A stretch of DNA of 16,099 nt from an uncultured Succinatimonas sp. (GTDB lineage Bacteria > Pseudomonadota > Gammaproteobacteria > Enterobacterales > Succinivibrionaceae): NCBI GenBank assembly GCA_900552905.1, contig USBR01000027.1, forward strand, positions 1 to 16,099, read 5' to 3'. The position numbers and the translations under genes were made by a program. This document shows positions 1-6,018 of the stretch, one piece after another. Numbering within the stretch: the stretch's first letter is position 1; each line of letters opens with the position of its first letter. The notes below the pieces were generated by a model, which did no database searches, had not been told where the DNA came from, and worked only from the letters and a program-made list of their open reading frames with translations.

Positions 1-18
1 TTTTAGAGAAAATTCAAA

Positions 19-939
19 ATGAATATTAAGAAAACAGTATTGGGCTTAACCTTGATGGCTATGACTTCTATAAGCTTAGCTTCAACTCAATATACCTTAA
101 AGGCCGGCGAGCGTCTTTATGGTGAAGAGCAGGTATATAACATTGAAAAACAGGGAACCACTACTTTAGAGTATGTGGCCGCTAAATATTCCCTAGGTCT
201 TTCAAATATGATCGAGGCTAACCCGCAGGTCGATCCGATTGTGCCTTTACGCGGTACTGCCCTTGTGGTGCCTAGCCGTTTAATCTTGCCTGATACTGTA
301 CATGAGGGCATTATCCTCAATACCGCGGAGATGCGTCTATTCTATTATCACGGCAATGTCGTAGAGGTCTATCCAATCGGTATTGGTCAATTAGGTAAAG
401 ACACCCCTAAAAACTGGGTCACTAAGGTCGAGCGCAAGCGTGCTAATCCGACCTGGACCCCGACTGCCGCTATGCGTGCTGAATATGCCGCTCAAGGCGA
501 GTATTTACCGGCAGTAGTGCCGGCAGGTCCTGACAATCCTATGGGCCTGTTTGCTATGTATATTGGACGCCTTTATGCCATTCACGGCACTAATGCTGAT
601 TTTGGTATCGGTCTGCGTGTAAGTCACGGTTGTGTGCGTCTGCGCAATGAGGACAATGAGAGCTTATTTAATAAAGTGCCGGTAGGTACCCGCGTGCAGT
701 TTATTAACCGCGCCATTAAGTACACCACCGAGCCTGATGGCAATATCTATATTGAAGTCCATCAGCCCCTCTCACGTTCTGAGGCTGAATTTGAGAATTT
801 CGATAGCAATACGCCTTTTGAGTTTACTCAGGAAGATTTAGACTTCTTTAAGAATCCGGAGATCGATCAGGATATTTTACGCCGCGCCTTACATGAGCGC
901 TCAGGCCGTCCGGTCTTACTCAATCCGGCTCATTTTTAG
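19..939 (+). CDS. Periplasmic L,D-transpeptidase (YbiS/ErfK type, LysM + YkuD)
   Basis: Predicted periplasmic enzyme that forms L,D linkages on meso-diaminopimelate of peptidoglycan. In enterobacteria this family tethers Braun lipoprotein or makes 3-3 crosslinks. The protein has 306 aa, the same size as E. coli YbiS. A signal peptide covers about residues 1-21 (Lys-Lys, hydrophobic core, cleavage near SLA/ST). A LysM-like segment at about 37-86 contains [15 protein letters not shown], typical of this group. The YkuD catalytic domain spans about 96-230 and holds [17 protein letters not shown], with His189, His203 and the nucleophile Cys205, followed by VRLRNED. All catalytic residues are present. 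The start has only a weak AGAGA ribosome site. The next gene begins 8 nt after its stop, so the two are probably co-transcribed. Which of the YbiS, YcfS, ErfK or YnhG paralogues it matches best cannot be decided by eye, so no symbol is given. Confidence 0.95.
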   Translation: MNIKKTVLGLTLMAMTSISLASTQYTLKAGERLYGEEQVYNIEKQGTTTLEYVAAKYSLGLSNMIEANPQVDPIVPLRGTALVVPSRLILPDTVHEGIILNTAEMRLFYYHGNVVEVYPIGIGQLGKDTPKNWVTKVERKRANPTWTPTAAMRAEYAAQGEYLPAVVPAGPDNPMGLFAMYIGRLYAIHGTNADFGIGLRVSHGCVRLRNEDNESLFNKVPVGTRVQFINRAIKYTTEPDGNIYIEVHQPLSRSEAEFENFDSNTPFEFTQEDLDFFKNPEIDQDILRRALHERSGRPVLLNPAHF

Positions 940-947
940 GATAGCTC

Positions 948-3464
948 GTGAAAAAAGCGCTGCTTCTTATTGCTTTAAGCTTGACTGTAAACGTAGCTTT
1001 GGCGACTGAAAGTTATGATAGCTCGGTGTTGCCAAAGTTCTTATTTCAGTCAAAAAATAGTTCCGGCGCTTTTAAAAACGACAATCTCTTTGAAATCACC
1101 AATCCCTCAGGTCTAGATGAGGCTAAGGCCTTCTATAAAGGCCGCCCCCTAGGTTTTAAGCTACCGGAAAATCCGCTAGTCAATTTAAATTTTGAGCGCC
1201 TCAATAATGAAAATGTGGCGCTGACTATGCTGTCAAAGCTTTTTGCCTCAGGTGCCAATCAGGGCAAGAAGTATGAGTTGCCCTTTGTCTTTTATATGTC
1301 AGATGAGCTGACGCCTCTGCGCGTTGTCGATGGCATCTATGCGGCAGGGCCGTGTAAGGGTATGGGTTATTTTGAGGCTTATTTTAAAGATAAGTGTGAA
1401 GTCTCACCGCGCATGCCGCTTTTTGACGGCTCCTATAAGCTCTTACTTGATAATGATCTCTTCGATTACAATCTCTATCGCACCTTACCTAAGCTCTTTG
1501 GCCTTAAGAGTAATGCCGGGCCCTCGGGTTTTTCTTCAATCTTATCGCCCTTAGATACGCATCTATATTCGCATAAATTAGGGCGTTTAGTTTTGCCTTT
1601 AGAGAAGTATTCACAGATCTTTTCAAGCTGTATGAGCGATGCGTGCAAGATCTTTGAGTTTAAAGGCGAAAATGTCGCAAGAGTGGGTAATTTTAACGAT
1701 TTAGATGAATATGATGACGATTTCCCCTTATTTTTGCATCTCAAAGACGACGGTAGCTGTGAATTTACGCTGAGAAATACCCTGCTCTCTAATAGTGAAT
1801 ATGTCAATTATGATTTCTATTCAGAAATTGAACTTGCGGTCCTCAATGATCTAGGTTATGACTTTGATCCGCGCCGTTTTTACGGTAATAGTATCTATAC
1901 CTCAGGCTTTGCGGAATTGCCGCGTAATATTGTGCTCAATCGCGGTTATTTCTATTGGGATCGCGACTTAAAGAGTTATGATAACGATAAGCTCTCCTCC
2001 GTGCCTTTGAGCGTGGGTACACATATCTACGGCAATTATAATAATGTCCGTCAGGTCGCCACTATTGCCTCCGTAGGTTACGGTGCTACCGGTGTGCGTA
2101 TCGATGGTGTGGGCAATAGTCTGATTATTCCTAAAAATACCGCCATTCTTGAAAACGGTGAAAAGGCTACCGGTATTGCGGTACGCTATGGCTCAAATAC
2201 CACTTTAGGTATTAAGGGTTATGTCTCCGCTAGCCGCCGCGATGGTATTGCCGTGTCTTTAGACTTTAAAGGCAATATGCGCTCGGATTTTCATGAGTAT
2301 CAGGGCTCTTTTGTCAGAGTGCGCACGGGAGATTATGAAAGCGGTAAGAGCAATGAGATTATCGCCTCCACTTTAAAATTACCTGAGGCTATTAAAGGAC
2401 CTTTAGTTAAACGTTTGAATGTTTCAGGTACCCTTATCGGTAAAAAAGCTGCCATCTATATTGGTGATACCGCTTGGGTTGAGGAGATCAATTTCTTAGA
2501 TAGAGCCACGGTAAGAGGCGATATTATCAGCGATTATGATCCCTATGTAGAAGGCGATTGGATCTATATTTGGCCTAAGAATTCAAGCTTATTGCCAGGT
2601 CGTTTTCAATATAAGCCTAATAGCACCTTTTTAGATTATAAGGGCAATAAGAATATCATCGAAAAGCTCTATACGCGTTTGACCTTCGGTGGCGTCAGTC
2701 AAGGTGTCGATCCTCTAAGTCAGAATATGGGCTTTTTTGATTCAAATCATAAGGCCATTATCGATATCAATGGCAATATCAAAGGTAGGAATTTAATTTT
2801 AGATGTCTTAGGTGGTATTACCTCACAACGCGGTGATCTCGATGTTAAGCGTTTGATGATTTCCAACGCCTCTCTGCATTTAAACTCCAATCATGCTGAT
2901 GCTCAGCAAGTAGAGGCCCTCTATTTAGATTCAGGCGGTGCCTTAAATTTAGCTAATGGCCGTAAAAATACCTTTAGAGTCTTAAATCGCGCTTATATAG
3001 CACAAGATTCTGTTATCAAGGTCGATACTGATGAATTAGGTCAGATTATGGATACCGTGCGCTTTCATGGGCAGGTGGCCTCTAATTCTACGCAGATCCA
3101 TATCGAGCCGTGCTTAAGCTACAATCAAGTCAAGCATTTCAATGCCGATCCTAAGGCCTTTTTTAACTATATAAGCCGTTTTGTGGTCAATGCTAATATC
3201 ATGCTCGCCCCCTATAAGCTCTCGGTGCATTTCCCGAATAATCTGTGGTATAAGTCAGGCGTGATGGGACGCAAGATCAAATGTACTGCTCGTGGCTGTC
3301 GTATCGGCGACTTTGTGGGCAATCGCAAGAGTAATTTCTATGAAAAACTACCGGCGTGGCGTATCTATTTAAGTTTAGGTGGCTGTGTATTTTTAATTGT
3401 GCTGACAATCTTTGCAAGAGGCAAAATTAAGCCTAAGGCTAAAGGTCAAAAAGACGTATTGTAA
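948..3464 (+). CDS. Secreted autotransporter-passenger-like protein with C-terminal membrane anchor
   Basis: 838-aa protein of unknown function. A clear signal peptide (about 1-19, cleavage near ALA/TES) is followed by a globular N-terminal region to about residue 330. That region has Cys at about 136 and 150 and at 228 and 233, which could form disulfides. At about 295-317 the stretch ELAVLNDLGYDFDPRRFYG resembles, from memory, the junction after a metalloprotease-like domain in some large autotransporters. No HExxH zinc motif is seen. From about 355 to 730 there are short Gly/Asn-rich beta-helix-like repeats (VGTHIYGNYNNV, GATGVRIDGVGNSLII). There is no C-terminal beta-barrel. Instead the protein ends with one hydrophobic helix (WRIYLSLGGCVFLIVLTIFA) and a Lys-rich tail, predicting an inner-membrane protein with a periplasmic body. 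The start is GTG, chosen because AGGA lies 6 nt upstream and the signal peptide begins right there. It is probably in an operon with the preceding L,D-transpeptidase. Confidence 0.8.
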   Translation: MKKALLLIALSLTVNVALATESYDSSVLPKFLFQSKNSSGAFKNDNLFEITNPSGLDEAKAFYKGRPLGFKLPENPLVNLNFERLNNENVALTMLSKLFASGANQGKKYELPFVFYMSDELTPLRVVDGIYAAGPCKGMGYFEAYFKDKCEVSPRMPLFDGSYKLLLDNDLFDYNLYRTLPKLFGLKSNAGPSGFSSILSPLDTHLYSHKLGRLVLPLEKYSQIFSSCMSDACKIFEFKGENVARVGNFNDLDEYDDDFPLFLHLKDDGSCEFTLRNTLLSNSEYVNYDFYSEIELAVLNDLGYDFDPRRFYGNSIYTSGFAELPRNIVLNRGYFYWDRDLKSYDNDKLSSVPLSVGTHIYGNYNNVRQVATIASVGYGATGVRIDGVGNSLIIPKNTAILENGEKATGIAVRYGSNTTLGIKGYVSASRRDGIAVSLDFKGNMRSDFHEYQGSFVRVRTGDYESGKSNEIIASTLKLPEAIKGPLVKRLNVSGTLIGKKAAIYIGDTAWVEEINFLDRATVRGDIISDYDPYVEGDWIYIWPKNSSLLPGRFQYKPNSTFLDYKGNKNIIEKLYTRLTFGGVSQGVDPLSQNMGFFDSNHKAIIDINGNIKGRNLILDVLGGITSQRGDLDVKRLMISNASLHLNSNHADAQQVEALYLDSGGALNLANGRKNTFRVLNRAYIAQDSVIKVDTDELGQIMDTVRFHGQVASNSTQIHIEPCLSYNQVKHFNADPKAFFNYISRFVVNANIMLAPYKLSVHFPNNLWYKSGVMGRKIKCTARGCRIGDFVGNRKSNFYEKLPAWRIYLSLGGCVFLIVLTIFARGKIKPKAKGQKDVL

Positions 3465-3510
3465 AGAGGGCATAGGGAGACCTTACATATCAGCAATTTA
3501 GCTAAGCTTA

Positions 3511-3546
3511 AAAAAACAAACCTCAGTAAGGGGGCTTACTGAGGTT
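3511..3546 (-). terminator. Intrinsic terminator of asnA
   Basis: A perfect 12-bp inverted repeat (AACCTCAGTAAG at 3519-3530 and its complement at 3535-3546) encloses a 4-nt loop. On the minus strand it is followed by TTTGTTTTTT, so it terminates asnA, whose stop lies about 22 nt upstream. On the plus strand no T-run follows the stem, so it would at most weakly end the transcript of the 838-aa gene. Confidence 0.9.
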
Positions 3547-3568
3547 AGGCTTTAAGCTAGGTTTTAAC

Positions 3569-4606
3569 TTAGATAAGATTCATCCCTAAGGCTTTGCATT
3601 CCTTACGCATGTCCTCAGGCCAGATACTAGCCTGAATCTCACCGATATGAGCCTTATGCAATAAGACCATGCACAGACGGCTTTGGCCAATACCACCACC
3701 GATGGATAAAGGTAATTCGTCATTTAAAAGCTTCTTGTGGAAGTAGAGCTCTTTACGCTCATTCTTATTTTCAAGTTGCAGCTGCTTTAATAAGGCTTCC
3801 TTGTCGACACGAATACCCATAGAGGATAATTCAAAGGAGCGATTTAAGATCGGATACCAGATGAGGATATCGCCGTTAAGACCTACCTTACCTTCCTCAT
3901 TGACAGTTGACCAATCATCATAATCAGGGGCACGTCCGTCGTGCTTTTCACCATTAGATAATTTGCCACCGATACCGGTTAAGAAGACCGCGCCGTATTT
4001 CTTGCAGATGGCATCCTCACGCTCTTTAGGACTTAAGTTTGGATACATCTGTAATAAATCTTCGCTATCGACAAAGGTGATTTCCTGCGGTAAGAACGGC
4101 TTTAAGGCCGGGAAAGCTTCGCAAGCTAAATACTCAGTTCTTAAAAGAGCGCCATAGATGCAATTGACTATCTTCTTTAAGAAAGCCATGGTGCGATCTT
4201 CTTTAGTGATAGAAGCTTCCCAGTCCCACTGATCTACATATAAGGAATGCAGATTGTCTAATTCCTCATCTGCACGAATGGCGTTCATATCAGTATAGAT
4301 GCCATAACCGCAGGGGATCTTGTATTCTGCGAGGGTTAAACGCTTCCATTTAGCTAAGGAGTGAACAACCTCAGCCTTAGCGTCGCCTAAATCCTTAATC
4401 GGGAAGGTTACCGCTCTCTCAACACCGTTAAGATCGTCATTGATACCTAAGCCTTTGAGAACGAAAAGCGGGGCGGTAACACGGCGTAATCTTAAGGATG
4501 TAGCTAAGTTAAGCTGAAAGAAGTCCTTAATAAGCTTAATACCATGTTCAGTTTGGCACGGATCTAAAAGTGCCTGATAGTCTGTAGGTTTAATAATTTT
4601 GCTCAT
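3569..4606 (-). CDS. asnA: Aspartate-ammonia ligase (asparagine synthetase A)
   Basis: Cytoplasmic enzyme making asparagine from aspartate, ammonia and ATP (AMP-forming). It is structurally related to class II aminoacyl-tRNA synthetases. The protein has 345 aa against about 330 in E. coli AsnA and is collinear with it throughout. Recognisable blocks are VHSLAKWKR, LYVDQWDWE, AVFLTGIGGKLS, RAPDYDDWST, GLNGDIL, FELSSMGIRVD and the ATP-site block SIGGGIGQSRLCM near the C-terminus. The gene is monocistronic, with its own terminator downstream. The ATG is the family start, but no clear Shine-Dalgarno sequence precedes it. The upstream region carries an extended -10 and a 14-bp palindrome, which suggests transcriptional control. 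It has no functional link to the neighbouring metal cassette that I can see. Confidence 0.98.
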   Translation of the reverse strand: MSKIIKPTDYQALLDPCQTEHGIKLIKDFFQLNLATSLRLRRVTAPLFVLKGLGINDDLNGVERAVTFPIKDLGDAKAEVVHSLAKWKRLTLAEYKIPCGYGIYTDMNAIRADEELDNLHSLYVDQWDWEASITKEDRTMAFLKKIVNCIYGALLRTEYLACEAFPALKPFLPQEITFVDSEDLLQMYPNLSPKEREDAICKKYGAVFLTGIGGKLSNGEKHDGRAPDYDDWSTVNEEGKVGLNGDILIWYPILNRSFELSSMGIRVDKEALLKQLQLENKNERKELYFHKKLLNDELPLSIGGGIGQSRLCMVLLHKAHIGEIQASIWPEDMRKECKALGMNLI

Positions 4607-4643
4607 GATTTTTTGCTTTTAATAAAAGAGTGTAATGGGCCTT

Positions 4644-4665
4644 AGTATAGCATTTGCCGGCAAAT
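4644..4665 (-). promoter_or_regulatory. asnA promoter -10 and overlapping 14-bp palindrome
   Basis: On the minus strand TGCTATACT provides an extended -10 (TATACT at 4644-4649). No good -35 is visible. Immediately upstream, in the spacer, lies the perfect palindrome ATTTGCCGGCAAAT (4652-4665), well placed to act as an operator. In E. coli asnA responds to AsnC and nitrogen status, but this palindrome cannot be assigned to a regulator from sequence alone. Confidence 0.5.
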
Positions 4666-4862
4666 CTTAAAGTTTCTAGCACCTTTTAAGTGCATTTTTA
4701 TAAATTTCTTTAATTGACACTTTTACGAAAAATGTAGGTTAAAGTCAAAATAAAGTATAGAAATATCTTATATATAAGCTCAGAGAGCTTTTACAGACAA
4801 AGATTAGTTTAATGAAGAAAATCCCAAAAAATCTTAAAGATATTGTAAAAAGCTATGCTATA

Positions 4863-4899
4863 TTGACACTTATCCGTTAATAAATGTGATCACAATCAT
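4863..4899 (+). promoter_or_regulatory. Candidate promoter and FNR-like dyad before the metal cassette
   Basis: TTGACA (4863-4868) is a perfect -35, with TGTGAT (4885-4890) a weak -10 at 16 bp. Overlapping that -10 is GTGAT-CACA-ATCAT (4886-4899), matching 8 of 10 specified bases of the FNR consensus TTGATnnnnATCAA. The sequence TGTGATCACA (4885-4894) is itself a perfect palindrome. An extended -10 (TGCTATATT, 4856-4864) is an alternative promoter core. Which is used is unknown. Confidence 0.35.
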
Positions 4900-4922
4900 G
4901 TATATCCTGCTAGGAACATTCA

Positions 4923-5243
4923 ATGGCCTTTTTTAAAAGTCTTCTCAAAGTGGCCGGTCTTCCCTATGACGATGCAAGCTATATCTTATCTCAGATAACT
5001 ATAGCGCATATGATTGAGGGCAGAATCCGGGTGATTTATAAAGCTCTCTGTAAAGACGATGAGCTTTATAACACGGTTAAAGCCCGTTTATCTGAGCTCA
5101 AAGAAGTCGACAATTTTTCCATTAACCGTATCACCGGATCGGTAATTATCGAATATAGCCCTAAACATATTATCAAGGATAGTTTCTTAGATAAGTTATT
5201 GTCAGGCGCTAAGCTTAAATACGCACAGGAGAGAGCAAAATGA
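4923..5243 (+). CDS. Small HMA2-like (heavy-metal-associated-like) protein
   Basis: 106-aa cytoplasmic protein without membrane segment. Two blocks match what I know of HMA2-type domains found beside P1B ATPases. One is HMIEGRIRVIY (about 29-39), like the H-x-x-x-GR-x-R first strand. The other is INRITGSVIIEYSP (about 69-82), like the N-x-x-TGS-V-x-I-x-Y strand. The canonical metal-binding CxxC of classical HMA domains is absent, so direct soft-metal binding is doubtful and a protein-contact or regulatory role is as likely. AGGA lies 7 nt before the ATG. It is the first gene of the cassette and its stop overlaps the next start by 4 nt (ATGA), implying translational coupling. Assignment to HMA2 is from motif recognition only. 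Confidence 0.75.
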   Translation: MAFFKSLLKVAGLPYDDASYILSQITIAHMIEGRIRVIYKALCKDDELYNTVKARLSELKEVDNFSINRITGSVIIEYSPKHIIKDSFLDKLLSGAKLKYAQERAK

Positions 5244-5860
5244 TGATGGGAGCACCGATGCAGGCAGGTCTTTTATTAGGTCGGGCCATTCATAATCTAT
5301 TTTCAGGCAATGCCGGCATGGTAATTGCAAGCCGTCAGAAAAATCGTCGCCGTTATACCTGTCAAAGTATTAAAGGCGAGCGTGAGGTCTGTGCAATCTT
5401 AGAGCAGCTTATTGCTGATTTTCCCGGCATAAAGACTGTCACTGTCAATCAGATTACAGGCTCTATTACCGTCACTTATGAGCAAGATGAGGAATATATC
5501 GATGCTTTATTTGATGCCTTATCTCATCATCTAGCCGGTAAGCATGCCGTGCAAGAGCGCACCATTATTCCAACCCGCATGCTTACAGTTTCTGACAATA
5601 TCAACGATTCCTTACGCTATGCCAAAAAGAAAGTTGCCGGTGTCTTCAGTCACACTGAGCCTGTATTCCTAAGCCGTCTTTTAGGTATTGCTCTGTTTAT
5701 CTATGGCATCAATCGCATTGTGCTTAAGGGCGATCGCCCGGCGGGACCGCAACTCTTTTTATGGGGTTTAGCCTTACTTATGCGTCAATCTCATCCAGAT
5801 CCGCGCAAGATTTTAAATCAGGAAAGTCTTTCTGAGGAGAATAGCTTAAAAAAGAATTAA
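5240..5860 (+). CDS. Membrane-associated HMA2-like protein
   Basis: 206-aa protein. A short hydrophobic N-terminal segment (AGLLLGRAIHNLF) is followed at about 35-95 by an HMA2-like domain containing VTVNQITGSITVTYE, clearly related to the same strand in the preceding protein. No CxxC is present. At about 150-185 come one or two hydrophobic segments (LSRLLGIALFIYGINRIVL and PAGPQLFLWGLALLM) that should anchor the C-terminal part. A strong AGGAGAG site lies 6 nt before the first of three consecutive ATG codons. It overlaps the upstream gene by 4 nt and is followed by a 158-nt gap before the ATPase. Likely an accessory partner of that ATPase. The role of the extra membrane hairpin is not known. 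Confidence 0.7.
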   Translation: MMMGAPMQAGLLLGRAIHNLFSGNAGMVIASRQKNRRRYTCQSIKGEREVCAILEQLIADFPGIKTVTVNQITGSITVTYEQDEEYIDALFDALSHHLAGKHAVQERTIIPTRMLTVSDNINDSLRYAKKKVAGVFSHTEPVFLSRLLGIALFIYGINRIVLKGDRPAGPQLFLWGLALLMRQSHPDPRKILNQESLSEENSLKKN

Positions 5861-6018
5861 GCGTAAAGGTGGGGGTTCTACTGCATTATCGGCAAGGGCT
5901 CTAGGGGTAGAGCAGTTTAGGCTAGCTTGCTTCTTTAATTTAAGAAGTTTTTTATCAATATATAAGGGAGCGGTGCTTCCTATCTTGGCTTAAAACTGAG
6001 ATTTGGTGCCGAAATTTT
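5861..6018 (+). promoter_or_regulatory. Hairpin-rich leader before the P-type ATPase
   Basis: This 158-nt gap interrupts an otherwise overlapping cassette. It contains a perfect 6-bp hairpin with a GGGG tetraloop (GCTCTA 5898-5903 and TAGAGC 5908-5913). A second hairpin, CTTCTT/AAGAAG (5930-5947), is followed directly by six T (5948-5953), the form of a weak intrinsic terminator. CTGC (5881-5884) could pair alternatively with GCAG (5912-5915), competing with the first hairpin. It could attenuate read-through into the ATPase. It does not match a riboswitch I recognise. Confidence 0.4.

Larger units (their letters stand above)
4607..4922. other. Divergent intergenic regulatory region (asnA / metal cassette)
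   Basis: About 316 AT-rich bases separate asnA from the metal cassette and hold no convincing gene. On the asnA side there is an extended -10 overlapped by a palindrome (listed separately). The middle holds the 12-bp palindrome CTTATATATAAG (4767-4778) and a short hairpin (AAGCTC/GAGCTT, 4776-4790). Two similar copies of an ATTGACACTT-type sequence start at 4713 and 4862. Near the cassette there is a -35-like TTGACA and an FNR-like dyad. No Rho-independent terminator was seen. Confidence 0.6.

Noticed and set aside
1475..1807. Minus-strand 110-codon ORF inside the 838-aa gene
   Set aside because: No recognisable domain and no promoter or ribosome site. The plus frame has a signal peptide, repeats and an anchor that account for the sequence.
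948..3464. Complete autotransporter with beta-barrel
   Set aside because: The C-terminus has no aromatic-alternating strands or terminal Phe. It ends in a hydrophobic helix and Lys-rich tail, and no barrel-encoding frame follows before the asnA terminator.
4776..4792. Small-RNA terminator in the asnA/metal-cassette spacer
   Set aside because: The AAGCTC/GAGCTT hairpin is followed by only TT and then A, and no matching upstream promoter for an sRNA is convincing.
5861..6018. Mn (yybP-ykoY) or NiCo riboswitch before the ATPase
   Set aside because: The G-rich start is suggestive, but the conserved internal-loop sequences of these classes, such as GGCGAGACC for yybP-ykoY, are not found. Only simple hairpins can be supported.
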